Made by a program: the position numbers and the translations under genes | Origin: Kosakonia cowanii JCM 10956 = DSM 18146 | Lineage (GTDB): Bacteria; Pseudomonadota; Gammaproteobacteria; Enterobacterales; Enterobacteriaceae | NCBI RefSeq assembly: GCF_001975225.1 | Contig: NZ_CP019445.1 | Span: 2,480,001 to 2,544,000 of the forward strand | Length of the DNA: 64,000 nucleotides | Direction of reading: 5' to 3' | In this document: positions 35,716 to 44,739 of the stretch, piece by piece | Layout of the letters: each line of letters opens with the position of its first letter | Position numbering within the stretch: the first letter of the stretch is position 1 | The notes under the pieces: generated by a model | What the model saw: only the letters and a program-made list of their open reading frames with translations | Told to the model about the DNA's origin: nothing | Database searches by the model: none

Positions 35716-36703
35716 GGCCCTTTCAGTCAGTGCGGCGGCATCCCCGCGGCAGCAATTTTTCGATTTTCTTTATAAGTGGGGCATGTTGCTCACCGTGGTG
35801 GCGCTGGTAGCTATTTTTGGCATCGCCTCGGACAACTTTCTCGATCCCAATAACATCATCAATATCCTGCGCTCGATCGCTATCGTCACGGTGATTGCCG
35901 TTGGCGTCTCGATCTCGCTGACCATTGGTGGGTTTGATCTCTCCGTCGGTTCCACCGCGTCATTGGCCAACGCGCTGGTGATCTCGCTCTTTGTCTGGCA
36001 CGGCTTCGATACGACGGAGGCGATCCTCGTGACGCTGGCGCTCTGTACGCTGGTCGGCCTGTTTAACGCTTTTCTCATCGTCGTGCTGCGCATTCCCGAC
36101 ATGCTGGCGACGCTCGGCAGCCTGTTTGTTATTCAGGGTGTAGCGATGACCTACAGCTACGGCGGGTCGATTACCGAAAACATGGTGCTGCCGAGCGGCG
36201 ATATGGCGGAAGGGACCATCCCGGCGGCGTTTTCGCTGCTCGGCCAGGTGCCGACCATCGTCATTATCATGCTGGTGGTCACGGTGGTGGCGCAGCTTGG
36301 CCTGTCGCTGACCACCCACGGCCGCCGGATGTACGCCATTGGCGGCAACCCGGAAGCGGCGCGCCTCTCCGGCATTCGCACCACGCGCTACAAAGTGGCG
36401 GCGTATGTGATTGCCTCGCTGCTGGCCGGGCTTGGCGGGATTTTGCTCGCCTCGCGCATTGGCTCCTCGCAGGTGAATGCGGGCGGCGGGTATTTGATGG
36501 ATGCGGTCGCTGCAGCGTGGATCGGCTTCTCGCTGGCGGGCTCGGGGAAACCCAATGCGCTCGGCACGCTGGTCGGGGCGGTGATCCTCGGCGTGCTCTC
36601 GAACGGGCTGGTGATGCTGTCGGTGCCCTATTACGCGATGGACATTATTAAGGGGCTGGTGCTGGCCGGTGCTCTTGCGTTGACTTACTTCCAGCGTCGT
36701 TAA
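35708..36703 (+). CDS. Sugar ABC transporter permease, RbsC type
   Basis: A 331-residue inner-membrane permease. It has about eight to ten hydrophobic helices and the family blocks GVSISLTIGGFDLSVGSTASLANAL, RIPDMLATLGSLFVIQG, GRRMYAIGGNPEAARLSGI and the EAA-like loop, plus GGGYLMDAVAAAWIGFSLAGSGKPNALGTLVGA. It starts with GTG at 35708, inside the end of the ATPase gene, with GGAGGA well placed upstream. Partner of the adjacent ATPase and binding protein. Confidence 0.9.
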   Translation: MSKALSVSAAASPRQQFFDFLYKWGMLLTVVALVAIFGIASDNFLDPNNIINILRSIAIVTVIAVGVSISLTIGGFDLSVGSTASLANALVISLFVWHGFDTTEAILVTLALCTLVGLFNAFLIVVLRIPDMLATLGSLFVIQGVAMTYSYGGSITENMVLPSGDMAEGTIPAAFSLLGQVPTIVIIMLVVTVVAQLGLSLTTHGRRMYAIGGNPEAARLSGIRTTRYKVAAYVIASLLAGLGGILLASRIGSSQVNAGGGYLMDAVAAAWIGFSLAGSGKPNALGTLVGAVILGVLSNGLVMLSVPYYAMDIIKGLVLAGALALTYFQRR

Positions 36704-36721
36704 CTTTCAGGGGAAACAGAG

Positions 36722-37786
36722 ATGAAAAAAATTGCACTTTCACTGCTGGCGCTAGGATTACTGAATGCGCTGCCGGGCCACGCCGCAACACCTGCGCCGG
36801 TTCCGGAGGCCATCGCCAACCATAACGGCCCGGTGCGCATTGCGCTGATCCGTAACCTCGGCTCTGATGACAACACCACCCAGTTTGTCGCCGGTGCTTT
36901 GCAGCAGGGTAAAAAACTTGGCTTTAAGATCAGCACCTTTTTAAGCAACGGCGATGACGCCAAATTCCAGGACTTCGTTAACCAGGCGATCAGCCAGAAG
37001 TATGACGGCATTATTCTTTCGCAGGGGCGCGATCCCTACTCGACGGATCTGATCAAAAAAGCGGTCGCCGCCGGGATCAAAGTGGCGGTGTTTGATACCG
37101 CCGTTAAGGGCGAAATTCCGGGCGTTACCGTGACGCAGCAGGATGACGCCTCGCTGACCAAACTCTCCTTCGGCGAGCTGGTGAAAGATTTCAACGGCAA
37201 AGCCAACATTATCAAACTGTGGGTCGCCGGTTTCCCGCCGATGGAGCGCCGTCAGGCGGCCTATGCGGAACTGCTGAAAGCGAACCCGGGGATTAAAGAG
37301 CTGGAGTCGATTGGTGCCGTCTCTTCCGATGTGCAGGGCGACACGGCTAATAAGGTGGGCGCGGTGCTGGCGAAATACCCGAAAGGGCAGATTGATGCCA
37401 TCTGGGGCACCTGGGATGCCTTCAGCCAGGGGGCCTATAAAGCGCTGAAAGAGAATGGCCGCACCGAGATCAAGCTCTACAGCATTGATGTCTCGAACCA
37501 GGATCTGCAACTGATGCGCGAAGCGGGCAGCCCGTGGAAGGTGAGCGTGGCGGTGGATCCGAAGCTGATTGGTGCCACCAACGTGCGCCTGATCGCCAAT
37601 AAGATTGCCGGTGAACCGACGCCTGCGACTTACGATTTTAAAGCCGCCGCCATTCCGCAGGCGCTGCTCGCCAGCCAGCCTGGCGCGGTGAATGTGGCGT
37701 CGCTCGGCAAAATCATTCCCGGCTGGGGCCAGACGCAGGATTTTATTGCGCCGTGGTTTGCAACGCTCGAAGCGAAGAATAAATAG
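36722..37786 (+). CDS. Sugar ABC transporter periplasmic binding protein
   Basis: A 354-residue type-I periplasmic binding protein with a clear signal peptide (MKKIALSLLALGLLNALPGHA, cleaved before ATPAP). The Peripla_BP_4 fold shows in VRIALIRNLGSDDNTTQFVAGALQ, YDGIILSQGRD, AGIKVAVFDTAV and IDAIWGTWDAFSQGAYKAL. It follows the permease by 18 bases with AGGGGAAACAGAG upstream. Substrate unproven; methylthioribose is inferred from context. Confidence 0.88.
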   Translation: MKKIALSLLALGLLNALPGHAATPAPVPEAIANHNGPVRIALIRNLGSDDNTTQFVAGALQQGKKLGFKISTFLSNGDDAKFQDFVNQAISQKYDGIILSQGRDPYSTDLIKKAVAAGIKVAVFDTAVKGEIPGVTVTQQDDASLTKLSFGELVKDFNGKANIIKLWVAGFPPMERRQAAYAELLKANPGIKELESIGAVSSDVQGDTANKVGAVLAKYPKGQIDAIWGTWDAFSQGAYKALKENGRTEIKLYSIDVSNQDLQLMREAGSPWKVSVAVDPKLIGATNVRLIANKIAGEPTPATYDFKAAAIPQALLASQPGAVNVASLGKIIPGWGQTQDFIAPWFATLEAKNK

Positions 37787-37807
37787 TTTGCAACACGAGC
37801 CAGTTTT

Positions 37808-38026
37808 GTAGGCCGGTGCGGCATTGATTGCCGGATGGCGCTAACGCTTATCCGGCCTGGAACGGCGTATCGCAACAAGCAATTGCGGTGAATCCGTTTG
37901 CCGGATGGCGCTTCGCTTATCCGGCCTACAAGGGCGTATCGCAATAAGCAATCGCGGTGAACCCGTTTGCCGGATGGCGCTAACGCTTATCCGGCCTACA
38001 AGGGCGTATCGCAATAAGCAATCGCA
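37808..38026. repeat. Tandem 70-bp repeat carrying REP units
   Basis: Three REP cores at 37831, 37901 and 37970 (spacing 70 and 69 bases) are joined by a repeated spacer AAGGGCGTATCGCAATAAGC and ATCGCGGTGAACCCGTTTG. The first unit is more diverged, and the last ends partway through. It lies between the binding-protein gene and the LVIVD gene. Confidence 0.85.
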
Positions 38027-38049
38027 CCGGCCTTTAACAAGGATAAATC

Positions 38050-39294
38050 ATGGCAACTGAACTTCCACGCCCGGACTACAGCCGCAATATGCGCTTGATT
38101 GGCCACAGCGACCAGGGCGGTCGCCCGGACGGTGTCCAGCTGATGGTGCACCGCGGCTTTGCCTATATCGGCCATATGGTGTCGCAGGGCGTCTCAATTG
38201 TGGATGTCCGCGACCCAAAGAACCCGAAACCCGCAGGCTATATCGCCGCGCCGCCCGGCACCTGGAATGTGCATCTGCAAGCCCACGACGATCTGCTGCT
38301 GGTGATCAACGCCCGCGATCTCTTTGCCGACGCCCGCTTTGCTGATGAAAAGGTATACTACACCCGCTCGGTCGGCGAAACCGTAAGCGATGTGCAGGAT
38401 AAGGGCTGGAGCGCCGGGCTGCGTATTTTCGATATCTCCACGCCGGACAAGCCGCGCGAAATCAGCTTTCTGTCGCTTGAGGGTATCGGCATTCACCGCA
38501 TCTGGTATGTGGGAGGGCGCTGGGCCTATGTTTCTGCGCTGATCGACGGCTTTACCGACTACATCTTCCTGACCATCGATCTCAAAGACCCGCGCAAACC
38601 TGAGGTGGCTGGACGCTGGTGGCTGCCGGGCATGAACCAGGCCGCAGGCGAAACGCCGGGCTGGGAAGAGGGCAAACGCTACGCGCTGCACCACGCGATT
38701 ATTGCCGGTGATACCGCCTACGGTAGCTGGCGCGACGGCGGCCTGACGCTGCTGGATGTGAAAGATCGCACTCAGCCGACGCTTATCAGCCACCGCAACT
38801 GGAGCCCGCCGTTTGGCGGCGGCACCCACACCGCGCTGCCGTTGCCGGATCGCGATCTGCTGGTGGTGCTGGATGAAGCGGTGCTCGACAATCAGGAGGA
38901 TGGCGAGAAGCTGATCTGGCTGTTCGATATTCGCGAGCCCGCTAACCCGGTCAGCATCGCCACCTTCCCGCAGCCGGATGAGATCGATTATGTGGCGAAA
39001 GGGGCCCACTTCGGCCCGCACAACCTGCATGAGAACCGCCCCGGCAGCTTTATCAGCTCAACGCTGATTTTCGCCACCTACCAGAATGCCGGTGTGCGCG
39101 CCTACGATATCTCCAACCCCTATCGCCCGGTTGAGACCGGCGCGCTGGTGCCAGCGGCACCGGAAAAAATGATGGATACCCGCCCCGGTCGCCCGCGCGT
39201 GATCCAGTCCTGCGATGTGTTTGTTGACGCGCAGGGGATCATCTACAGCACCGACTACAACGGCGGGTTGTCGATTATTGAGTATCTGGGGTGA
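38050..39294 (+). CDS. LVIVD-repeat beta-propeller protein, function unknown
   Basis: A 414-residue protein built of LVIVD-type repeats (for example GVSIVDVRDPKNPKPAGY, GLRIFDISTPDKPREISF, GLTLLDVKDRTQPTLISH, LIWLFDIREPANPVSIAT, GVRAYDISNPYRPVETG), expected to fold as a beta-propeller. Unlike many relatives it has no signal peptide (MATELPRPDYSRN), so it is probably cytoplasmic. Several conserved His residues (GIHRIWY, ALHHAII, FGPHNLHENRPG) could bind metal or substrate. An AAGGAT precedes the ATG. Placed between the transporter and mtnK/mtnA, it may act in methylthioribose handling; this is inference only. Confidence 0.8.
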   Translation: MATELPRPDYSRNMRLIGHSDQGGRPDGVQLMVHRGFAYIGHMVSQGVSIVDVRDPKNPKPAGYIAAPPGTWNVHLQAHDDLLLVINARDLFADARFADEKVYYTRSVGETVSDVQDKGWSAGLRIFDISTPDKPREISFLSLEGIGIHRIWYVGGRWAYVSALIDGFTDYIFLTIDLKDPRKPEVAGRWWLPGMNQAAGETPGWEEGKRYALHHAIIAGDTAYGSWRDGGLTLLDVKDRTQPTLISHRNWSPPFGGGTHTALPLPDRDLLVVLDEAVLDNQEDGEKLIWLFDIREPANPVSIATFPQPDEIDYVAKGAHFGPHNLHENRPGSFISSTLIFATYQNAGVRAYDISNPYRPVETGALVPAAPEKMMDTRPGRPRVIQSCDVFVDAQGIIYSTDYNGGLSIIEYLG

Positions 39295-39296
39295 GC

Positions 39297-39320
39297 GAAG
39301 CGCCGGAGGGCGCTTCGTTA
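39297..39320. terminator. Hairpin between LVIVD gene and mtnK
   Basis: An 8-bp perfect stem GAAGCGCC/GGCGCTTC with a GGAG loop lies in the 31-bp gap between convergent stops. The T-tract is weak on the plus strand. Confidence 0.55.
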
Positions 39321-39325
39321 TCGGC

Positions 39326-40525
39326 TTACGAGTATTGGCGCACGCGGGCAATTAACTCATCGACGCTATCAATGCGATCGGCAATCACAATCAGCGCTTT
39401 GCCAAGGGAGAGGGCATGACGGAGGCAGGCGTGGCGCATCTCCTCATCTTTGATGGTGTCGATATCTGCCACGTGCGACAGTCCAACGCTGCGGCGGATA
39501 AGCTCAGTGCCGCAAAAACCAATCGCATCGGCCCACACTTTTTTCAGAAATGCCGAGGCGTAGCCCGGCTGCGCCAGCGCCGCGTCCTGCGTCTTCTCGG
39601 TTGCTAACGCCTGGAAGCGCTCGGCAAAGGTCGCCCACAGGGTCTGAATATCGATCAGCCGCTGCTCGCGTGCCGCCGCCGCATCGCGAATACCGAGGTG
39701 GCCCGGCAGGCCGCAGTAGTTGAGCAGCAGGTTGCCGATAGCGGTACCGATATCAAAGCCAATCGGGCCGAAATAGCCGAACTCGGCGTCAATCGCCTTC
39801 AGGCTACCGTCGGCAACAAAAATTGAGCCGCTGTGAATATCGCCGTGCAGCAAGGCTTCAGCATGAGAGAAGAAGCAGTGCTTGAGCGACGCGACTGCCA
39901 CTTTCAGCTGTGCGTCATCGCGCAGGGCGGCGGCGTCTGCTTCCAGCTCGGCCGGGTAGTTATTGCGCTCGTGGATCTGGTAGGGATCGTTGAAGAAGAG
40001 ATCTTCGGTGATCTCGCACATCGCCGGATTAATAAATTTCGCCACCTGCGCTTTTTTCACATGCGGGTGGAGGTAAAAATCGCTGGTGTGAAACAGCGTC
40101 TGCGCCAGGTATTCACCTAACTGCGTCGCTGCCTGCGGATAATAGACATTGCGAATCAGTTCGCCGCGCCAGATATGGTGATCGGAGAGATCTTCCATCA
40201 CCATCACCGCCAGCTCCGGGTCGAAATGAAGAATATTGACCGTGTGCTGCGGGCAGTGCTTGTAGTGTTCGACCAGTGTTTGCGCTTCGAGACGCGCACG
40301 ATCGAGCGTCAGCGGCCAGGACTCACCGACGCAGCGCACATAGGGCAGCGCCTGTTTAACGATGACGCGGCTTGTGCCGTTGCGGTCGAAAATTTTGAAT
40401 ACCAGATTGAGGTTACCGTCGCCCACTTCCTGCGCGTCAACCAGTTCGGAGGGATCGCGAAAGCCGCCAAATTGTTGTGCATATGCCACGGCATCACGGG
40501 CGGAAAAGGTATGGTATTGCGACAT
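39326..40525 (-). CDS. mtnK: 5-methylthioribose kinase MtnK
   Basis: A 399-residue kinase (the same length as Klebsiella MtnK) phosphorylating 5-methylthioribose on O1 with ATP in methionine salvage. Protein-kinase-like fold motifs are [14 protein letters not shown] (P-loop), [11 protein letters not shown] (Lys), [13 protein letters not shown] (catalytic Asp) and [16 protein letters not shown] (metal site). The ATG at 40525 ([13 protein letters not shown]) follows GAGG; the longer frame is discarded. It is divergent from mtnA across a MetJ site. Confidence 0.97.
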   Translation of the reverse strand: MSQYHTFSARDAVAYAQQFGGFRDPSELVDAQEVGDGNLNLVFKIFDRNGTSRVIVKQALPYVRCVGESWPLTLDRARLEAQTLVEHYKHCPQHTVNILHFDPELAVMVMEDLSDHHIWRGELIRNVYYPQAATQLGEYLAQTLFHTSDFYLHPHVKKAQVAKFINPAMCEITEDLFFNDPYQIHERNNYPAELEADAAALRDDAQLKVAVASLKHCFFSHAEALLHGDIHSGSIFVADGSLKAIDAEFGYFGPIGFDIGTAIGNLLLNYCGLPGHLGIRDAAAAREQRLIDIQTLWATFAERFQALATEKTQDAALAQPGYASAFLKKVWADAIGFCGTELIRRSVGLSHVADIDTIKDEEMRHACLRHALSLGKALIVIADRIDSVDELIARVRQYS

Positions 40526-40551
40526 TGCCTCGATCCTCTTTTTGCGATTTA

Positions 40552-40575
40552 AGCCATTTAGACGTCTATACATCC
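40552..40575. promoter_or_regulatory. MetJ operator between mtnK and mtnA
   Basis: Three consecutive octamers AGCCATTT AGACGTCT ATACATCC include one perfect MetJ box (AGACGTCT, 40560-40567). MetJ binds two or more tandem octamers, so this is a strong site for methionine-responsive repression of both genes. Confidence 0.85.
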
Positions 40576-40627
40576 GCTTTGCATCCTGACACAATACGCC
40601 ACATTAACGCAACAGGGATTTAACGAT

Positions 40628-41635
40628 ATGCCGTCATTACAGACCACCAGCCTGCGCATCGCCGAAAATCGTTTATTTATTCTCGACCAACAGGCGTTAC
40701 CGCAGGAGAAACGCTGGCTTGCCGCCGATTCGGTAGATGACCTTGTCGGCCATATTCACGCGCTGCGCGTGCGCGGTGCCCCGCTGATTGGCCTCTCTGC
40801 CAGCCTGCTGCTGGCGCTGCTGGCCGCCCGCGGTGAGAGCCGTGAACAGCTGGCACAGGCGCTGGAAACCTTGCGCGCGGCGCGCCCGACGGCGGTGAAT
40901 CTGATGAACAATCTCGACCGCATGAAGCAGGCGCTGGCGCAGGAGAACTGTGCCGATGCGCTGATGACGGAAGCGCTGCGGCTGGTGGAAGAGGATAAAC
41001 AGCTCTGCGACAACATCGCCCAGGCGGGTGCCGCGCTGATTACACCCGGCAGCCGCATTTTGACCCACTGCAACACCGGCGGGCTGGCGACGGCGGGCGT
41101 CGGCACGGCGCTCGGCGTGATTGCGCTGGCGCATCAGCAGGGCAATATCAGCAATGTGTGGGTGGATGAGACGCGCCCGCTATTGCAGGGCGGACGGCTT
41201 ACCGCCTGGGAGCTGGGCGAGCTGGGCGTGCCGTATCAACTGATTACCGATTCGATGGCCGCCAGCCTGATGGCAAAAGGGCAGGTGGATGCGGTGTGGG
41301 TCGGCGCGGACAGGATTGCCGCCAATGGCGATGTGGCGAACAAAATTGGCACCTATTCGCTGGCGGTGCTGGCGAAGTTCCACAATGTGCCGTTTTATGT
41401 CGCCGCGCCGCAAACCACCCTCGATCCCCATTGCCCGAACGGCGAGGCGATCCCGATTGAGCAGCGCGCCGCCACGGAAGTGACCGGCGTGGCGGGGAGT
41501 TTTGGCGCGGTGCAGTGGGCGCCGGAAGATGCGCAGGTGTACAACCCGGCGTTTGATGTTACCCCCGCCGCGCTTATCAGCGGTTGGGTGCTCGACAGCG
41601 GTGTGGTAACGAAGGCCGCGGATCTTTTTGTGTAG
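40628..41635 (+). CDS. mtnA: Methylthioribose-1-phosphate isomerase MtnA
   Basis: A 335-residue isomerase converting methylthioribose-1-phosphate to methylthioribulose-1-phosphate, the step after MtnK. Catalytic motifs are [20 protein letters not shown] (Cys 148) and [21 protein letters not shown] (Asp 228); IRGAP is replaced by VRGAPLIG and the eIF2B-like fold is otherwise intact. CAGGGA lies before the ATG. The later salvage genes mtnB, C, D and E are not in the window. Confidence 0.97.
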   Translation: MPSLQTTSLRIAENRLFILDQQALPQEKRWLAADSVDDLVGHIHALRVRGAPLIGLSASLLLALLAARGESREQLAQALETLRAARPTAVNLMNNLDRMKQALAQENCADALMTEALRLVEEDKQLCDNIAQAGAALITPGSRILTHCNTGGLATAGVGTALGVIALAHQQGNISNVWVDETRPLLQGGRLTAWELGELGVPYQLITDSMAASLMAKGQVDAVWVGADRIAANGDVANKIGTYSLAVLAKFHNVPFYVAAPQTTLDPHCPNGEAIPIEQRAATEVTGVAGSFGAVQWAPEDAQVYNPAFDVTPAALISGWVLDSGVVTKAADLFV

Positions 41636-41647
41636 TGCATAAAACGT

Positions 41648-41912
41648 TGCCGGATGGCGCGTAAACGCTTATCCGGCCTACGCCGTTTCAGTGCATCCTC
41701 ACCCGTAGGCCGGATAAGGCGCAGCCGCCATCCGGCAATGGGGTTTCAGCGGCCCCGCACCCGTAGGCCGGATAAGCGCCAGCGCCATCCGGCAATGGGG
41801 TTTCAGCAGCCCCGCATCCGTAGGCCGGATAAGGCGCAGCCGCCATCCGGCAATGATGTTTCAGCGGCTCCGCACCCGTAGGCCGGATAAGCGCCAGCGC
41901 CATCCGGCAATA
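41648..41912. repeat. BIME array of five REP units
   Basis: One inverted REP (about 41648-41682) and four direct REPs starting at 41705, 41763, 41820 and 41878, with a 57-58 base period. The direct units alternate between two loop types (GGCGCAGCCGCC and GCGCCAGCGCC), and the spacer GGGGTTTCAGCGGCCCCGCACC is nearly constant. It lies between mtnA and a convergent secreted-protein gene. Confidence 0.9.
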
Positions 41913-41925
41913 TCAAACCGCTGCA

Positions 41926-42354
41926 TCACGCGAACGGGTGCTGCAAAACCACTTCACTCTCTCTTCTGTTGGCCTGCGCCTGCGTGGCGGCGTCATCCTG
42001 CCCTTTTTCATACCGCGGCGGGGTGATCGCCGGGTAAACAAAGCTGCCCACTTCGCTGCACTGCTCCGGATCTTCATCACCCGCATAAAAGAGATAATAC
42101 TGATTCGAATCCGGGAAGAAGGCCAGGCTGTCGCCGTTGCGAAAGGTGGTGCTCCAGAAGGGCACGCCCGCTTTGGTATGCGCCCTCTCTTTGCCCGCTG
42201 CGATTTGAAAATGGTCGCCCCACTTCATGGTCGTCAGGCTGTAATCAAAAAAGGAGACGGTCAGCGCGCCGCGCGTCGGGCAGTTCAGCCTTACCGCATC
42301 GTCGGCGCGGGCGGTGGCAATAAACATCAACAGCAGGAAGAGGGTGTATTTCAT
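41926..42354 (-). CDS. Secreted protein of unknown function
   Basis: A 142-residue protein with a signal peptide (MKYTLFLLLMFIATARA, cleaved before DDAVRLN). The mature part has two Cys (NCPTRG and EQCSEVG) that could form a disulfide in the periplasm, and a charged Gln-rich tail. I do not recognise the family. The region upstream (42355-42559) holds a Fur box, but this faces the opposite gene. An intact signal sequence and a GGAA-like ribosome site support it being real. Confidence 0.65.
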   Translation of the reverse strand: MKYTLFLLLMFIATARADDAVRLNCPTRGALTVSFFDYSLTTMKWGDHFQIAAGKERAHTKAGVPFWSTTFRNGDSLAFFPDSNQYYLFYAGDEDPEQCSEVGSFVYPAITPPRYEKGQDDAATQAQANRRESEVVLQHPFA

Positions 42355-42501
42355 GGCAGCGGGTCCGGCAAAAGCAAAGCATGAGGGTAAAGCATTGCCG
42401 CGTATAAACCCGTAAGAAAATATGTCAGAAAAAGAGAAAGAGAATCAGGATGTTAAGAAAGGGGTGTATTTGTTGAAACCGTATAGGTTTTGTTGAGCTA
42501 A

Positions 42502-42520
42502 ACATGATAATAATTATCAA
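42502..42520. promoter_or_regulatory. Fur operator before siderophore ABC operon
   Basis: GATAAT-A-ATTATC is a perfect 6-1-6 palindrome (42506-42518) inside ATGATAATAATTATCAA, 40 bases before the binding-protein start. Confidence 0.88.
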
Positions 42521-42559
42521 AAGTATAAAATTCTCATTACCATCAGGACACCTTTTTCT

Positions 42560-43678
42560 ATGCATGGAAAAATCCGCACTACGCTGCTTCTCGGCGCGCT
42601 GCTCACGCTGCCCGTTCTCGCGCAGGCCACGCAATATCCCCTTACGGTGACCGATTTTAGCGGTCGCAAAGTGACGCTGGATCACGAGCCGCAGCGCGTG
42701 ATTTTGCAGGATGGTCGCGACATCATGACCCTCGCGCTGCTCGATCGTGATAACCCGTTTAAGCGGCTGGTGGCATGGAACAACCTGGCGAAAAAGCAGG
42801 ATATCGAAAGCTGGAAGATGCTGAAAACCCGCTGGCCGGAAGCGGCCAACATTCTCGATATGGGCTTTAGCGATAAAGGGAATGTTGAACTCGAAAGCGT
42901 GCTGGCAAAGCAGCCGGATCTGATGATTGCCCAGCTGCGCGCGAAACCGTCGCTCACCGACAGCGGCGTGCTCGACAAGCTGACGGCGTTGAAAATCCCG
43001 GTGGTGTTTGTCGATTACAATGTGAACCCGGCGAAAGATACCGCGCCAAGCGTCGATCTGCTGGGCAAAGTGCTTAACCGCGAAAGCAACGCTGAAGCTT
43101 ACACCACCTACTACCGCCAGCATCAGCAGGCGATCACGCAGAAAACCGCCGCCATTATGCCGAAGCCGAAAGTGTTTGTCGAAGCGCTGGCGGGCAGAGC
43201 CGACAGCTGCTGCTTTACCCACGGCCACAGCGGCTGGGGTGGGCTGGTGGAAGCGGTCGGCGCAACCAACCTCGGCTCCGAGCTGCTGCCGGGCGCCACC
43301 GGTTTTATCTCCCTTGAGAAGCTCATCAGCGTCAACCCGGATGTCTACATCATGACCGGCTCCAAACGCGGCAACGGCCAGGTGCTGCCGCTCGGCCTGA
43401 ATGCCTCGCCGGACGAGGTGAACAAGCAGGCGCAGTTGCTGCTGAGCCGCACCGGCATCAGCCAGATCCCGGCAGTAGCGCAGAAGCACGTTTATGGTGT
43501 TTATCACCACTTCTATAACCACCCGTATAACATCGTGGGCATGGAGTATCTGGCGAAGGATATCTACCCGCAGGCGTTTGCCGACCTCGACCCGGATGCG
43601 ACTTATCATCACATCATCAAAAACTTCACCAAATTGCCGGATGACGGCTTTGTTTACAGCTGGCAGCAGGGCAAATAA
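42560..43678 (+). CDS. Iron-siderophore ABC binding protein
   Basis: A 372-residue periplasmic binding protein of the FecB/BtuF type, with a signal peptide (about 1-22, TLPVLAQA). It starts with YPLTVTDFSGRKVTLDHEPQRVI, the usual entry of this class, and has NVELESVLAKQPDLMIAQ and LISVNPDVYIMTG. It is longer than FepB/FhuD and has an unusual GRADSCCFTHGHSGWGG segment. It resembles the YiuA-type group, at low confidence. First gene of a Fur-controlled three-gene operon; the siderophore is unknown. Confidence 0.85.
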   Translation: MHGKIRTTLLLGALLTLPVLAQATQYPLTVTDFSGRKVTLDHEPQRVILQDGRDIMTLALLDRDNPFKRLVAWNNLAKKQDIESWKMLKTRWPEAANILDMGFSDKGNVELESVLAKQPDLMIAQLRAKPSLTDSGVLDKLTALKIPVVFVDYNVNPAKDTAPSVDLLGKVLNRESNAEAYTTYYRQHQQAITQKTAAIMPKPKVFVEALAGRADSCCFTHGHSGWGGLVEAVGATNLGSELLPGATGFISLEKLISVNPDVYIMTGSKRGNGQVLPLGLNASPDEVNKQAQLLLSRTGISQIPAVAQKHVYGVYHHFYNHPYNIVGMEYLAKDIYPQAFADLDPDATYHHIIKNFTKLPDDGFVYSWQQGK

Positions 43679-43683
43679 TCAGA

Positions 43684-44739
43684 ATGAGTACCACTCTTGA
43701 CGCGGGCGCGTTGATGGATAACTACCGCGCGATAATTCGTCGTCGCGTCGGCCTGCTGGCGCTGCTGGTGGGGTTGATTATCGCCTCGATGCTGCTCGAT
43801 TTTACCCTCGGCCCCTCTGGCCTGTCGCTGGATGTGCTGGGGCAAACGCTGCTGCATCCGCAGAGCGTGGATGCCGGAACACGGGTGATTGTCTGGGATA
43901 TCCGCATGCCCTATGCGCTGATGGCGATTGTCGTCGGCTTAACGCTGGGGCTGGCGGGGGCTGAGATGCAGACCATCCTCAATAACCCGCTCGCCAGCCC
44001 GTTTACCCTCGGCGTTTCGTCGGCGGCGGCCTTTGGCGCGGCGCTGGCGATCGTGCTTGGCATCGGCATTCCCGGCATCCCCGCCCAGTGGTTTATCTCG
44101 GCTAACGCCTTTATCTTCGCGCTGCTGGCGGCGCTGTTGCTCGATGGCATCACCCGCTGGACGCAGGTGGCGACCTCCGGCGTGGTGCTGTTTGGTATTG
44201 CGCTGGTCTTCACCTTCAACGCGCTGGTGTCGATGCTGCAATTTATCGCCAATGAGGACACCCTGCAGGGGCTGGTCTTCTGGACGATGGGCAGCATTGC
44301 CCGCGCCTCGTGGGAGAAGCTCGGCATTCTGCTGCTGGCGCTGGCGGTGATTATGCCGCTGTCGATGCTCAGCTCCTGGAAGCTCACTTCCCTGCGTTTA
44401 GGCGAAGATCGCGCCATCAGCTTTGGTATCAACGTGCGCCGCCTGCGGCTGACAACGCTGCTGCGCATCAGTATTTTGTCGGCGCTGTCGGTGGCATTCG
44501 TCGGGCCGATTGGCTTTATCGGCCTCGTAGCCCCGCACATTGCCCGCATGCTGTTTGGCGAGGATCACCGCTTCTACCTTCCGGGCAGTGCGCTGATTGG
44601 CGCGCTGGTGCTGTCACTGGCGTCGATTGTCTCCAAAAACCTGATTGATGGCGTCATTATCCCGGTCGGCATCGTCACCTCGCTGGTCGGCGTGCCGTTC
44701 TTTATCACCATTATTGTGCGCCACCGGGGGAGTGTATGA
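43684..44739 (+). CDS. Iron-siderophore ABC permease, FecCD family
   Basis: A 351-residue permease with about ten helices. Signatures are IRMPYALMAIVVGLTLGLAGAEMQTILNNPLASPFTLGVSSAA and VGPIGFIGLVAPHIARMLFGEDHR (coupling helix). It is the only permease in the operon, so it probably functions as a homodimer. It starts 5 bases after the binding-protein stop and overlaps the ATPase gene by 4 bases. Confidence 0.9.
   Translation: MSTTLDAGALMDNYRAIIRRRVGLLALLVGLIIASMLLDFTLGPSGLSLDVLGQTLLHPQSVDAGTRVIVWDIRMPYALMAIVVGLTLGLAGAEMQTILNNPLASPFTLGVSSAAAFGAALAIVLGIGIPGIPAQWFISANAFIFALLAALLLDGITRWTQVATSGVVLFGIALVFTFNALVSMLQFIANEDTLQGLVFWTMGSIARASWEKLGILLLALAVIMPLSMLSSWKLTSLRLGEDRAISFGINVRRLRLTTLLRISILSALSVAFVGPIGFIGLVAPHIARMLFGEDHRFYLPGSALIGALVLSLASIVSKNLIDGVIIPVGIVTSLVGVPFFITIIVRHRGSV

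Noticed and set aside
40526..40627. Possible SAM riboswitch before mtnK or mtnA
   Set aside because: The gap is about 100 bases and shows a MetJ operator instead; no riboswitch core could be recognised.
41705..41912. Regularly spaced array resembling a CRISPR
   Set aside because: The repeated units are REP palindromes and the spacers are nearly identical to each other, unlike CRISPR spacers; no cas genes are present.
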